In this document: piece by piece, positions 38,241-50,688 of the stretch | How positions within the stretch are numbered: position 1 is the stretch's first letter | How the letters are laid out: each line of letters begins with the position of its first letter | From: Bryum argenteum | Taxonomy: Eukaryota > Streptophyta > Bryopsida > Bryales > Bryaceae | Assembly (NCBI GenBank): GCA_037043015.1 | Contig: CM073322.1 | Location: forward strand, 34,121,364 to 34,185,363 | Length of the DNA: 64,000 nt | Direction: 5' to 3' | Notes under the pieces: generated by a model | The model's input: only the letters and a program-made list of their open reading frames with translations | Told to the model about the DNA's origin: nothing | Databases searched by the model: none | Made by a program: the position numbers and the translations under genes

Positions 38241-40277
38241 ATGGACAACGAGGACAGGGGATGGCCCCTGGAAAAGGAGGCGATACGAGCCAAGTACTAC
38301 GCCCTGGTGAAGAGAGACATGGAGCGAAAAGTTCTTAAAGCCAAATGCAAAACCCTGGCGTACGACCACATGCTGCAGCGAATTCCTGTTCACCTCACCA
38401 AGTCGAAGTCCACCCGGGAAGCGTACTCACGAGCGCGCAGCCTCCAGAGAGTCCTCCGTCGCGCAGGCTTGGCAGACACAAGCGGCAAGGGGTCTCAGTC
38501 TGTTCCCGTTTCCTCCCCATCCTCAATTGCGCCAGATTCTGGAGCGACATCCTCGTCTCATCACTCAAGAGGGACAAATCACGTTGTCATTCCCCGTGTC
38601 AACCTCGCAACGCCCAGTGCTCCCAAAGGCGCTCGAGTGCAGAAGAACGGCAAGCAAACCAAGTTCCTCACTAAGCAGTTCAAGCTGATCTCCAACAATG
38701 CCAACGCCACTCCTCGACGAAACATCAAAATTCTAGCCAAGGATCCCTCGGAGGTAATTGTCGTCGCTGAAAAAATGGAGAGGGATCAGCTACAGGAGCG
38801 GATTCGAGCGCATGACTGTGACAAATCGGATCCGTCAAATTTGATTGATTCTGCTCTGCGGTTGGATGCACTGTCCGGTGCGAGCAAGATGCATTCCGCG
38901 TCGGAGGAGCGGCACTCGATGGATCGTGCCCTTGCCAACAGTCCCAGATCTGTCATCTCCGAGGTTGTGTCGGTCTCTGAAACTGATATGTCCAGCGTGG
39001 AGAATGAAGCAACTGATCATCTCAGATTAACAAGCTTTTCGATCACGAGAGAGAGGTGGACGAGCCGCGAGATATTTGGCTCGTTTGATATTGGAGGGGA
39101 GCTTGACATTGTTGAAGGATCAGTAGCTGAAGCAACATATCCAGAATCCTCTGGGTATGATGACCAAGACCGATTCAGCTCCTGTCAAGGTACGAGAAAA
39201 TCCCACACACCCTGATTGACGTCAAAAGTCAGAGCTTACACTCTAATAACACAGTAAATGTGCAATTGCACATTCCTTGTGTATCTTTAAAAGTGTTACA
39301 CGTCTGATATTATAATTAGGCAATCTCCACGTTCCACACACGAGCGTGCTATTGGAAGTATATCCCGAAAGTGGGCAGTAATTTCAGCATTGTGAAGCAC
39401 AAGCATTTGCATGTCATTAGGAGAACACGGCCTTCAAGTCAGTCCATTCTTTGTTGGCAGCCTCCGTCTGCTTTTGATTAACTAAGATCAAGAGACGACA
39501 TGACATGGCGTGTTCAACTGCTCCTGCTTGTCACTCCAGAGGACTGACCTGTCCAGAGTCTGCAGAAACATGGAGTGATGCATGTTTGAGGACTAAAATA
39601 AAGAGTGTCATGCTGTGGCAGATCAATCGGGGAATTCTTCAATCTCGGGAATGCGTTCACCTCGTCAATCTTACGCCACTTCATCACAAGGAGGGGCGAC
39701 AGACCATGGTCATTACGCTTCCAGAGGCGGAGTGGAGCAACGTATGAAAGTGACGAGTCCATCGTCTCTGTTCCGAGATGGCCCTCAATCGTCGTCAAAT
39801 GCTCCCAGGAGACTAAACCGAAAGCTTTCCAAAAGTTTCAACAAGAGACGAAAACAGGGGATGATCCAACCTCATCCCGAGAGTTTGTCAACTCTTAGTC
39901 CTGACAAGAAAGCATTTGATCCTGAGAAATCCTCCAGGGAGAGCTTGACCTTGCAGATAGCCGGCCTTATCTCTGGGTACAGGCTTTCTCAGGTCTATGG
40001 CAAGAGTGGCATGCAGGAGGCGGCTGTGAATGCGTTTCAGGAGGAGATTGCGCAACTGATGATGGATCACAGTGAGAGCAATGAGATTGGCGACATCGAG
40101 GAGTTTCTGGATGGCTACATGCGGTTGCGCTCTCCGTTTTATCTTGAGGTTGTGGAAGAGTTTTTTAGAACTGTGAGCTACGACTGCTACAAAAGGCCGT
40201 TGCAGGTGAAGAAGCTGGCACCCAGGGTGCCCAAGGTGCCCAAAGTCCCCAAGGCCATACAACAAGGACTGAAGTAG
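38241..40277 (+). CDS. OVATE family protein (OFP)-like
   Basis: Two exons (38241-39189 and 39622-40277) join in phase 1 to 534 residues. The ATG at 38241 is the first in frame (MDNEDRGWPLEKEAIRAKYY). The first 450 residues are Ser- and Lys-rich and low in recognisable domains, with a basic segment RRLNRKLSKSFNKRRKQ. The C-terminus matches the OVATE domain (DUF623): AVNAFQEEIAQLMMDHSESN, then GDIEEFLDGYMRLRSPFY, then LEVVEEFF, equivalent to the DFR.SM.EMI...LE.LL..YL.LNS...H..I..AF pattern. OFPs are plant transcriptional repressors and TRM-binding proteins that affect cell shape. The canonical DFRxSM start is diverged here. The end carries a short repeat, RVPKVPKVPKA. I am fairly sure of the family; the long N-terminus is unlike flowering-plant OFPs. 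Confidence 0.72.
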
Positions 40278-41402
40278 CTAGCCTTACTATTGCAGCTTCA
40301 TTCTGTTCATAACTCATCAGTCACTCATTCATTGATTCATTCATTTATTCATTCAATCCTCTTAAACCACTTACAGAAACGATTAACATTCACTCATCAT
40401 TTGAGTTCGAATTACACAAATGCAAATCCTCAGGAAGTGCAAAGAATAAAGGCCTCCGCGTCCTCTGCATGGGAAGCGACGTCTCAAGCTCGAGTGAATG
40501 TTATGTCACCTTGGGCGAGGATTTGGCAGTCAGAGCACTTGTCACGAAACAAGCGTAGTTCATCTTTAGGTCTCAGGGTGTTCTGAGTCAACCCGTTTTG
40601 AAACAAGCGACGTTCAGTTGCACTCAAGAAAGAAGTGACACGGAAGGTCGAGACCATGCTGAAATTAGAGCGCATCATCTACAGTACTTGAAGCCGTGGA
40701 TATTGAAAGGTTGGGGGACGGCGGAGGGGCGGACGGCGGACATGACGGGGGCTCAAGCACGAAGTCAGCGGCTCTGCGCTCCAGAAAAGTGGCTTTCCTC
40801 ACGAGATCCTCGAGGCAAGAGCGATGAGCCATCAGTGCGCAAGGGGAGGAGGCCTGATTGTCTGACTCATCCGCCTAAAAGCTGAGCGCCGGAGCTTTAA
40901 ACCGTAAGTTACTGGTTGATATGGAAAAGCTATCACCTCAGCCTCCTGTAGTAGTGTACGGTCCGTAGGCTGTCTAAAACAGCAGTCTTAGCAGCGCCTA
41001 TGGCCGATGTCAACTCACATCTGACTGGAAAATTTCTAATGTGAAGCAAATGAGAGATCACTTTGCTGTAAAGCAGAGTACAAACCTCATCAATAGAATC
41101 TCCTACGATAGAAATTACTCTGGAGACTCGAGACGGAGGTTAGCAGGCGGGCATCCACCTCCTTCCGGCGTGGACATGGCGTACGGTAGACCTCTCCTTT
41201 CCCACGTAAAGGAAATGACACCCTTTGTCTTCTGAGCAACTTTCACGAACACCGTCTTCTCGTAGACCTCTTTTCAGTCGAACTCATGGTAATAAAAAAG
41301 AAAGCACGAGAATCAAGATACATTCATGTGCCTTCTTTAAAATGACCGATATAGGAGCGTGTGAAACTCCATTGAAATTTGTGAATGATACCACATAATG
41401 TG
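40278..41402. other. Intergenic, no supported gene
   Basis: Starts with the OVATE gene 3' UTR, which includes a TCATTCAT-rich stretch at 40315-40355. Short frames on the plus strand have no recognisable domain. Confidence 0.4.
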
Positions 41403-41771
41403 TTAACCCTTAAACGTCTAAGGTGACCCGAGGGGTCCTTTTCCAACATAATCTTCTCTGTAGCTCTCAATGTACTCAACTTTTCACTTATATTTTGATG
41501 TCAAACTGGTCACCTTCTTCTGATGCACTCAAAAAGTGAAATTTTAGAATTCAAATCACAATTTGTATGAGTGATTTTGTGCTTTGAAAGGATTGTAGTA
41601 GGTAGGTTGGGGTTGTACAATACTTGTAGGAGGTTGCAAGCTCATCATTGATTGGATCATTCATGATGCCCAAGTTCAAAAAGTGCACTATTCATGATGC
41701 CCGAGTCCAAAAGATGCTGTGATCCAATACTGGGCTGCCCAAATCCGTGTAGCCTGACGTTTAAGGGTTAA
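41403..41771. mobile_element. piggyBac-like non-autonomous element 2
   Basis: TTAA occurs at both outer ends (41403-41406 and 41768-41771). The enclosed 361 bases begin CCCTTAAACGTC and end with its exact complement, a perfect 12-base terminal inverted repeat. A short palindrome (GACCCGAGGGGTCC) lies just inside the left end. There is no coding capacity. The termini resemble those of the larger element at 18.9-19.6 kb (CCCTAGAACGTCG), so both may be mobilised by one transposase family. Confidence 0.78.
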
Positions 41772-42444
41772 CTTGTAAACAGAACACTGCTTCTTTTGAA
41801 GCAAAATATCTCAACAACACCTCTTCAATGTATTATTCAAATGGATCATTCAAGAAAACGATTTGACTTCAACTTAATCTTGTAACTATGGAAAGAAAAA
41901 CATCAAAATAGAAATTTCTTGAACATGTTAAGTGGGATAGATCGATAGCCTGATTGATTACAACTCAAATAACTGCAAAGATTGTACCCTCGCAAATTTG
42001 TCCAGAAACTATTTTGAATCGAGAGAGGACCAGAGTAGCATCTCATCGAATCAGCTCAAAAGTACATTTACAGAGTAGCTTTGAGGTATATTTACATAGG
42101 ATCATGCGCAAGGGTTCAATCTTCTCCTCTGAGCTTGGATATGTACCAATCTAATTTCTTCCATCTCTCTTAACTAAGCGCACAATTGCAGCGACTGCAG
42201 CCTTTGGCCAAGTCTGACCGAATTTGAAAGTATGCAAAGCGATCTCTTCAGCTGTGCACTGGGTTTTCATAGTTGCTAAGCTGATATGTACTATGGTAGT
42301 CTCTAAATACATGCATCCCGTTTCTAGTTTGAGCTCCAACCAAGTCGGTAACTGGAGATGCGGATGACGGAGGGTACGAAGTGCTCAGGATCCGTCCCAA
42401 CTTTTCATTCTGTGATCACTTGCGATAGAGATAGAGCTGGGTAA

Positions 42445-43495
42445 CTAGGTTCCTTTGTTCAGGGACTCCAATTCAGAGTCAGATACGTCGTGATATGCAG
42501 CATAGAACACCCCCTTGGACATGAATTCGCGACAAGCGTTGGTGACGGCGTTCTTGGGCATGCGGTCGCAGATAGTGGGCATTTTCTTCTGCAGGTCTTG
42601 CATCTTGATGTTAGACATTCGCTTCTGCAGGTCTGGCATCTTGAGCGCTGGCATCGCTGGCATCTTAGCGCGCAAGTTGGGCATCTTCTTGGGCATCGAA
42701 AAGAAAGGCTTCCCCCCTTTGGGCTTCGTCTCTTCGGCTTTGGGCTCAGCCGCGGGGGCCTCTACAGCTGCAGGTGCTGGCGCAGGGGACTTGCCCATCA
42801 AGTTCACAGTCTTCCCACTCTTGCGAATGCGGGTCATAATCTCCTCGGGATCTGCAGTCCCAATAACGGTTGCCTTCTGTTGCTTATAATCAACAGTGTA
42901 GGAGTCGACTCCTGCACATTCGACATGCGAGTCCCACGCTTAGAGGCCTCACAAAACTGGCAATTTGATTCCATTTACATGAGTGACGTGCAACATCAGT
43001 GTCAATTTGATAGTAAAACTTTTGGGATGTCATACTACTGAGTGACAAGTTGCCAAATGTTGGCTAATCTGCCTAAATTACAACGTCTTTCCTTTTTGAT
43101 GAAATATCAGACAGCATCACTGGTAATCGACCACAAGCGGTAAGGTAAGTTGGACGCAATTCACGAAAATAGATGCTCTTGATTCAAACAGAGACCATCC
43201 TAAGCTCACATGGAGGCACCCACTTTCAAGATCACAACATTCAACAAGTTCAGCTGGATGTTTCAGCGGGAATGTCTGAGACAGGGCTTATTAATTCGAT
43301 ACAATTTAGCAAAGTCCGACAAGTATCGAAGAGTTAAAATTTACGATACTTGATACTTTCTGACTGACCATGTAGATAAAACGAAAGTTACAGATGGATA
43401 AGCTCTGGGGGGAGAAAAACACCTGGAGTTTTTTTGAGAATTTTTCTCACACCTCCAGCACACCCTTCACAGTGCATGACCACTTTGAACTCCAT
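42445..43495 (-). CDS. Heavy-metal-associated (HMA) domain protein with Met-Pro-rich tail
   Basis: Two exons join in phase (43495-43423 and 42911-42445) to 179 residues. Exon 1 gives MEFKVVMHCEGCAGGVRKIL, with the MxCxxC copper/zinc-binding motif of the HMA fold; exon 2 completes the fold (VDSYTVDYKQQKATVIG). After the domain there is a Pro/Ala-rich linker and then about 55 residues of degenerate repeats built on MPxLxxKMP and MxDLQKKMP. The C-terminus (ELESLNKGT) lacks a CaaX box, so it would not be farnesylated as true HIPPs are. Proteins of this type act as cytosolic metallochaperones. The start ATG is preceded by GCAG|GTG, so a further upstream exon is possible. Confidence 0.78.
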
Positions 43496-46400
43496 CACCT
43501 GCACCAGTGTACACCTTACTCTTCAGGTTAACCTTGCAAAATTAACCACTCTGAAGTAGACTCGACTAGCACTCACTTCAAAGAAGAACATATCCTGATC
43601 CTTGACTATTTTCTGCGAAATTGAGAGCTTAAGATTGTATTAACCATCTTCAACCGAAAGGATACTTAGTTTTTGAAAGAAGTTTCACACCCATTGAAAC
43701 CAGTGAGCAAGATGAACTCAAGAGACGCAATGAGGCCCTAAAGAGAAACTCAAGAGCGGAGGGAGAACGTGGTGCCATAGAATATACACTTGCGACTTAG
43801 ACTACCAAAAGAAACCATTTCAGAGCAGAAATTAGACCCAGTGATGTCGATTAAATCCGTCTCAGAGAAAAGAATTGGTGCCTGCTGTCAATTTCTGAAT
43901 CCTCTGTAGTGTGGTTACTCTACAGACTTCACTACCAGCTAGTACATTTATCAATTTTGAAGGTATTGATCGCAGAGGCCTCCATTTTATGTCCGTCGCA
44001 AATTTATGAGTAGTCGACACAGTGAAGCTGAGAGCTCACCAATTTCAGTCGCGTGAAGTCGATTATATTATGGGAACGCGCTGCGATAAATACTAGTTAG
44101 ACGAAAGCTACAGTCAAGCTAAAGCAGCAAGAATTGGTACCGATCGTTGCAAGCAAGCCAGGAAAAAAAAAAGCAGATCGTGGTATTTACCTCAGCCATT
44201 TATAACAGAAAGGGGTTTAAGCCCTCGTCTCCAACGCCTCCAATTCGGCTTCACAAGGCTCCGAGTTCGCAAACGCTCAATTAATTTCTCAACAAACGGG
44301 AATGCATAGAGGCCCTAAGCTGCTATAAAAATCGTGCCAGAGCCATCCGCTGGGAATGGTGCCTATCCTCAATTCGGAGCTTCACATGAGACAACCAACA
44401 ACTGAGCAGAATGGTACATATGTTGAACGAAGACAAAGTCAAATTCTCTCACAAAGCTGTACAAACCCACATTCGGGTCCAAAAACAATGCAGTCTATAT
44501 ACCCGAACTGTAGAAAAAGTAAGTATGCTATTATTATACGAATGAGGGTGCCGGCAACTTGTTCTTGTGACTGGAGACGAGCCAAGGACAGGCCAACACC
44601 GTGCAATAATTACGAAGGGACTTGGTGCCCACCTCGAAACCTGAGAATGGTGCCGGCTCCCATGATAATGATGAGAGTGTTTATATTGACGTGTGGCTCA
44701 GATCGGTGGGGACTGATGATGATGGTGGCTTGGCGAGCGGAATCAACTATTCTCAAATATATCCGTGAGCCGTCCCTGAATATTCTATCTCTACCACTGT
44801 CGTGAAATACGAGCTCATACAACTGCTTTTAACCTGAAATATAACTTAACAAACAGTTGAAAAATTTGATAATTCTAACTGCAAACCTTTATGATAGCCC
44901 TACTGTTACTTTGAAAGATATCTACTGATGCTTTTGATAAATTCGGAGTGGCGTAACGTACATACGTAGAAGCATCCCTGGAAACTCTCTTACTTCGGCA
45001 AATCATTGGGATGGATTGATAACAGAAATTCCGAAGCCGAAGCTCAGTGTGCAAAGGTGGAGAGTTTTGCAAGAGATGAATCTGGATGAAGAGGAATAAG
45101 TCAAGGAGATGGATGTCAGGGAGACCGTGGATGAGATTACTTTAGTAGCGCCATTATTGGAGCGGCAGCAGCCATTGTCCTGTCTGGGTAAGGAATCATT
45201 TAATCAGAAGGAAAGACAGTCGACACGGTCGTCTCCGTTTCAAAAGCCGAGCTTGTAGATTAACTCAACATAATTATTAACAGCATGGTACTTTCTGATA
45301 TTTTCCTTTGTCGACCTTCTAGTATCCCGGACATGGCACCTGAGAAAATCAAACAATTTTGTGCATGCATTCCTTAAGAGTATTTCCACCAATTCATTCA
45401 TAATGAAAGTTGACGAATGTTAGCAAACTTTACCTACCATTTTGACGATTTTCGACTCCTTTTGAAAAACTCGTTCCAGATTCTTTTGTCAAATAAAGTT
45501 TTTTGTATTGTTATGATCAATCCCAAGTTGAGGTGAGATTATGGCAAAAAACTGTCAAGAAAACACTGCTTTTACAGAAGATGACAATTAAAAGTAAGGA
45601 ACAGTGATAGAGATTCAAGTGCATCAGGCAGGGGAGGACTGTCAGGTCTCGCACGCCTCCCCATGCACGAATTATGCGGTACCGCTCTTGACCAGCCCTT
45701 TATCCGTGGGACCGGACTCAATTCTATCTACATTCTATCTCTGCAACTGTTACTTGCTCATTGTTGCTCTTGCAATGGTTAACTTTCTGTTATAGTCACA
45801 TTTTCGGCCGGGGTGATCTGGCCTGTGCAATTTCTTATAAGTTTTCGTGTTTAGGGTTGAGAAGACAAGGTATGGGTAAGATTGAATCTCAATGTTTTGG
45901 ATCTAAATCTTAGTAAGCAAAGAGAACTGAGCCTCAAATGTTGGTTTCCACTCGAGATGAGATGAGTATGTTGATTGCATCATATCAACTATGTTGAAAT
46001 CCGGATAATGTGAGTTTCTCCATAAATAGATATTGCTTTTTAAAAATACGAAAGCTTCATTCCAAGTCATAAAGCTGGCTTATGTGAATATGTACACTTG
46101 GAATATTCTATATGGTCATCATGGGTCATTCTTTTCACAGTACAAAGAGTTACATTGCATCCAAACATGTTACTTACAATAAAACTATATTCAATAAAAC
46201 ATTGACAACTGTGATAATTGATGATAGCTGATAATGATGGTAGCGCTATTGTAGAGGACATTCTAGAAAGTGTTGTAAAAGTTTCACTACCATAAAATGT
46301 CAATTGAGGTATTTAATGGAATTCCTAACCTAAGATGGAGGTAGGGAAATTACGTGATGCTGTCTATGATGCTCATTGTGCTACAGGACATGGGAACTTG

Positions 46401-46772
46401 TCCTGCATCACATGTTTCCAAATTTTTTTTTGGAAATACCACTGAGCTGACAAAGTCATGTCCTATTTTACCATGATTATCAAATCGAGTAGAAAAGTAG
46501 GCTAGTAAATTCTTTAAAATATACTCATACTTTCTTACTCTACTGCATCTACGGTCAGCCGGCCTATTCCAGGGAATTGAGGAACTTATTTATGCCTTTG
46601 ATATTCAACATGTGATGAAACTAAAATAGGTTGAATACGAAGTTTCACTCCAGGGTGACTAATAGAATCGGAACCATTTTATTTATTTTAAATTTTACAT
46701 TTATAATGAATATATGAGTTATGCAAATTTAGTTAAGATCCTAGCTTTCTCTTACATGTCGAAGCCTATCCC
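43496..46772. other. Intergenic, no supported gene
   Basis: Unremarkable mid-to-low GC sequence. Frames at 44.3-44.8 kb and 45.6 kb have no recognisable domain. Confidence 0.4.
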
Positions 46773-46806
46773 TAAAATGACTTATAAGCTATTATAAGTC
46801 ATTTTA
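46773..46806. repeat. Perfect 15-bp-arm palindrome
   Basis: TAAAATGACTTATAA, a 4-base loop GCTA, then the exact complement. It could form a hairpin in single-stranded DNA or RNA. It may be the remnant of a small transposon or a repeat end. Confidence 0.85.
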
Positions 46807-47129
46807 GAGTGAGGTGAGCTAATTGGTAATAAATTTGTGTTTATTTGTTCTTGGGAATAAGTTAGGTAGTGGTCGTCCCAACAGGGCAACTTTTAATTTG
46901 GTACTCTTCTGAAATTATAGGAAGATGTGAAATTGGCGCTTTCTTCAAAAGAGTTGCTCCAAAGGCCTTATGCATAATACACATGCGCACGTACACATAC
47001 ACCCCCTTCTTTCTCAATAATATCACACTTTTGTAATATCACATATGAAATGTGAAGAATAGACGGTGTGGAATGTCATTTCAAAATATAATACTTCATT
47101 TATCTTTAGTGCTTGGTCTTCCATGAATA

Positions 47130-48010
47130 ACATGAACCAAAAATAAGGAAAGTGGGGACGAGGAACCAAAAACAAGGGAAGGGGGGACAAGGAACGAGAA
47201 ACGAGGGAACAGAGGACGAGGAACCAAAAACGAGAGACCATAGTACAGGGAACTGAAAACAAGGGAACAAAGTACAAGGAACCAAAAACGAGGGAACAAA
47301 GTATAGAGAACCGAAAATGTGGGAATGAGGGAACTCGGAAGTGGAAACCACGAATGGGGGACGAGGGAGGTTGTCACCTCAAAAAAGTATGATATTTGTG
47401 AATGAAAGCTCATTCAATACTATCTAACGTTGACAATAAATAACAAAGAACAAGTACCAAATAAAAGTTGTCTCATTGGAACATATGTTTACTTCACATA
47501 TATTTCAAAGATTAATGTATGCCCAACAATCCCAAGTAATGAGCCACACGGTCATGCATATACAATATAAAGAGTTTGAAGACTTTTAGTTGGTGTTTTT
47601 TGATTGTCATTAAGAGTTGGTTAGATCTAATTAATATATCAAGGCAACGAAGGGACAAGGAATAAGGAACATGAGAACAATATCAGAGAACAAAGGAATC
47701 ATGAAATGTAGAACTAGAAACAGAGAATGGAAGTTGGGGGACGAGGAATTGGGAAGAAAATAAGGGAGGATGGGGAACTAGGAAACAAGAAATCGGGAAC
47801 GGAGGATAGCTAGGGAATCAAGAACAAAGGATGGAAAATTGGGAATAGAGGACAAGGAATCCGGAATCAAAAATACATGATGAGGAATCAGAAATCAAAC
47901 TGAAGACAAGGAATAGAGAACAAAAGAAATTTGAATAGGAGGACATGAAATGGAACACGGGGAATTGGGAATCGAGGATAGGGAACTGAGAACATGGGAA
48001 AAAAGATGCA
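47130..48010. repeat. Degenerate purine-rich minisatellite, two blocks
   Basis: Two blocks, about 47130-47380 and 47640-48010, consist of imperfect units such as GAGGAACCAAAAACGAGGGAA and GAACAAAGTACAAGGAACCA. One strand is almost wholly purine apart from scattered C and T. The minus strand is open for long stretches and reads as repeats of VPRFWFLVPCSL, but this is a by-product of the repeat and not evidence of a gene. Confidence 0.8.
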
Positions 48011-50688
48011 ACAAGCAATCAATAGTATTTGTAGGGTTTGTAGGGCCAAGAACTAGGATGTTTGTTTAGGAATAGGTTAGCTAACCTTACCCAAAGTATG
48101 TGTGCAGCTAATAATAAAACTCTAGATCTTTTTAGAATTCGGCGTGACTGAAGTGTAGTTCGTAATGAAATGTGGGCATTTATCAATAATGATGTTACCT
48201 TTCACACAATTGTATGTGGTACTATCAAGATAGTGTAAGTTATGTAAGTTATGTAAAATGCACATATTATGCTTGAAATCGAAGATACAAATGTGATTGA
48301 AGCAACCATTTGAAGTTGCATTTAGTTATGTCCGCTTGGTATAAGGCTTATGGAGGACTTTTGTAATAGATGCGTGAATATGAAATTTAAGACACTATAT
48401 TGGAGTTCCATAATCAAGGCTAAAAAGAAATCATAAGCTATGATTTGAATAGTTAAAGCAACATATTATTATCATGGTATGAATTCAACTTAGCATGAAA
48501 ACAAATATAACATTCCAAAATGTTTACCATGATCTTAGAAGTTAGTGTGTTTATTATTTGCAAGCAGTATTGCCAGTTTCTTGTCTTTATATAGATATTG
48601 TGCAAAATTATGCTCCAAGTATACACTATTGATGTATAAAATTGTCATTAATTTTGTCATATACATCACTACATTGCCGAATAGAAAATCGCTAGCATAA
48701 CAAAATCAAGATGTTAACAAACATGTTCATGAATCTTCCAGATTGGAAATCATTCCTCACAACTTACATGAAGAAATCAGGAGTAAATTTTCGACACAAT
48801 GGGCATAATCAGCAACATGATATCTATTCATTCAGAACCCCTGCAGTCAGAAGTGCTCATCGTCGTCTGTCGATTGAACATTGTAGACTTCATGACTTCA
48901 TGGTGGCAGCACTAATGCACAGCAAATCAGACCTCGGAGCATCACTTCATTGCTGTACATTTTAACACTAGTGTATCTGGTTACTTTGTCACGAGTAGAT
49001 GCATTCCGGCAGTTGATGCAGACAAACAAGATATACAATTGTCCATATAAGAATTCGGAACATAAGCAGGAACTACTTCCCCGACCAAGGAACCATCATT
49101 GCTTGCTTCAGTGAGACCATCAAGTAGTGAGTGTTGCGTCATCCTCTTGGTCGTCTGCAACTTTGAGAAAAATTTGTGCAACAGCATGCATTTCCTAGGT
49201 GTCTAGAAGGTGCAGGATTGGCTCTCTGGGGGCCAAATCCTTCTCCTATGGACTCTGCTCCATAATGTTGTGAAACATTACCCATTTAACTTCCGATTGA
49301 GGTTGGAATACTAAAGAATACTAGTGCAGTATCAGATGGTTTTAGTTTTCTCTCAAAAGTACTTGCTATTCAATGTCAACTGAAGTTAAGTGATTGGTCA
49401 AAGTCAGTTAAAGTGCAGGAGCCGAGCTTGCTTCGTCCGACTATGGCAGCTAAGTTGCATCACGGAGATAACTGATGCCACCTAATTTCAGGCACAAATG
49501 CTATTGCAAGCAAACTAGGTTTGCCCACTGAACATGAGAATCGTCTTTGATACCTACTTGGCAGATATTGATCCGCACTATCAAAGTTCACACCGGACGC
49601 ATTATGGTACTGACGATTATGGTACTTAGGCGATATCACAAACTGACTAACGATGAAATCCTGCAGACAAGAGGTCAGGCTAAGATTTCACTTTTGAAAC
49701 GACTTTGCCATGATTTACATCTAGAGCAGATACAAATAAAACCACCCATCCATTTTGACCAGCCATTCTTTTACAGGATTCCTTCATAAAACCTGAGAAA
49801 TATAGACACATCAGTACTGTAGCAAGGAGAGATGACCCAAAACGCGAAGTAAAAAACGAACTCCCTGCTTTAAACAGAATGGCCGGCTGCGGGTCATCAA
49901 CTAAACCAGCAAAGTGGCTTCAAAAGTGGAAAATACTCTCGTGCTTAATCGCAGACATACTGACTGACATGATTTAATGAACAATTCGGTTTCATCCAGA
50001 ACCCCAGATTTGAACATCAGATGACCACGTAATTGATCAAGTAAACTTCATTCTACTGAAATAGAAAAAGATGGCGGTGGTAACTTCTCACAGAAAGAGA
50101 ACAGTGACATGAATCACTAACCAAGCAAGCTTTTATAAGTGGTCAATCTGGTTCCCATCACTTGCATAAAGCTGTTGTTTCTCGTGCAGCTATTTCGAGT
50201 TGTGGGACCTCGCGTTCCTTAATCACAAGGATCAGCACCCTTTTATACTTGGTGCCTCTGCTACTGATCGCTCGTGTTGCTCATGCTGCAGCTCTAGCTG
50301 TATATGATACGTGCATGCCTCACATTTTGCATCCCTCACCTGAGTCATTCCAAGGACACATGGCAAAACAATTCGTACTTGCTGCTGCAACTTTCTCATT
50401 TAGTTCCCTCAGTAGTGTACGCGTCTACGCGATGTCGAAGCTTGCTCAAAGTGACATTCTAAAATGAATAGTCTGACAATCTACATCTGATCAGGGAGAG
50501 TGAGGGATTGAGGCAAATGAACTGTTGATCATCTCCTAGTTGAATAATTGCAGTAAGAGTTCGTCCAGATGTTTCAATCCTAGTCTGAAGCTCAACCGCA
50601 ACTTGCAGCTGTAGAGACATTAAGCTCCTGAAGGCTGACCACCGTTGCATAAGCCTAGCCAACTTGGACTGAATTGTGGCTGAGCAAT
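48011..50688. other. Intergenic, no supported gene
   Basis: AT-rich up to about 48.9 kb, then closer to gene-like composition. No splice-consistent coding structure was found. The right end is the promoter region of the aspartic protease gene. Confidence 0.4.

Noticed and set aside
47023..47413. Long minus-strand frames reading as FLVPCSLV repeats
   Set aside because: All three overlapping frames are open because the DNA is a purine minisatellite; the apparent protein follows the repeat.
50162..50467. Plus-strand frame with a signal-like hydrophobic stretch
   Set aside because: It has no ATG at the start, no known domain, and lies in the promoter region of the protease gene.
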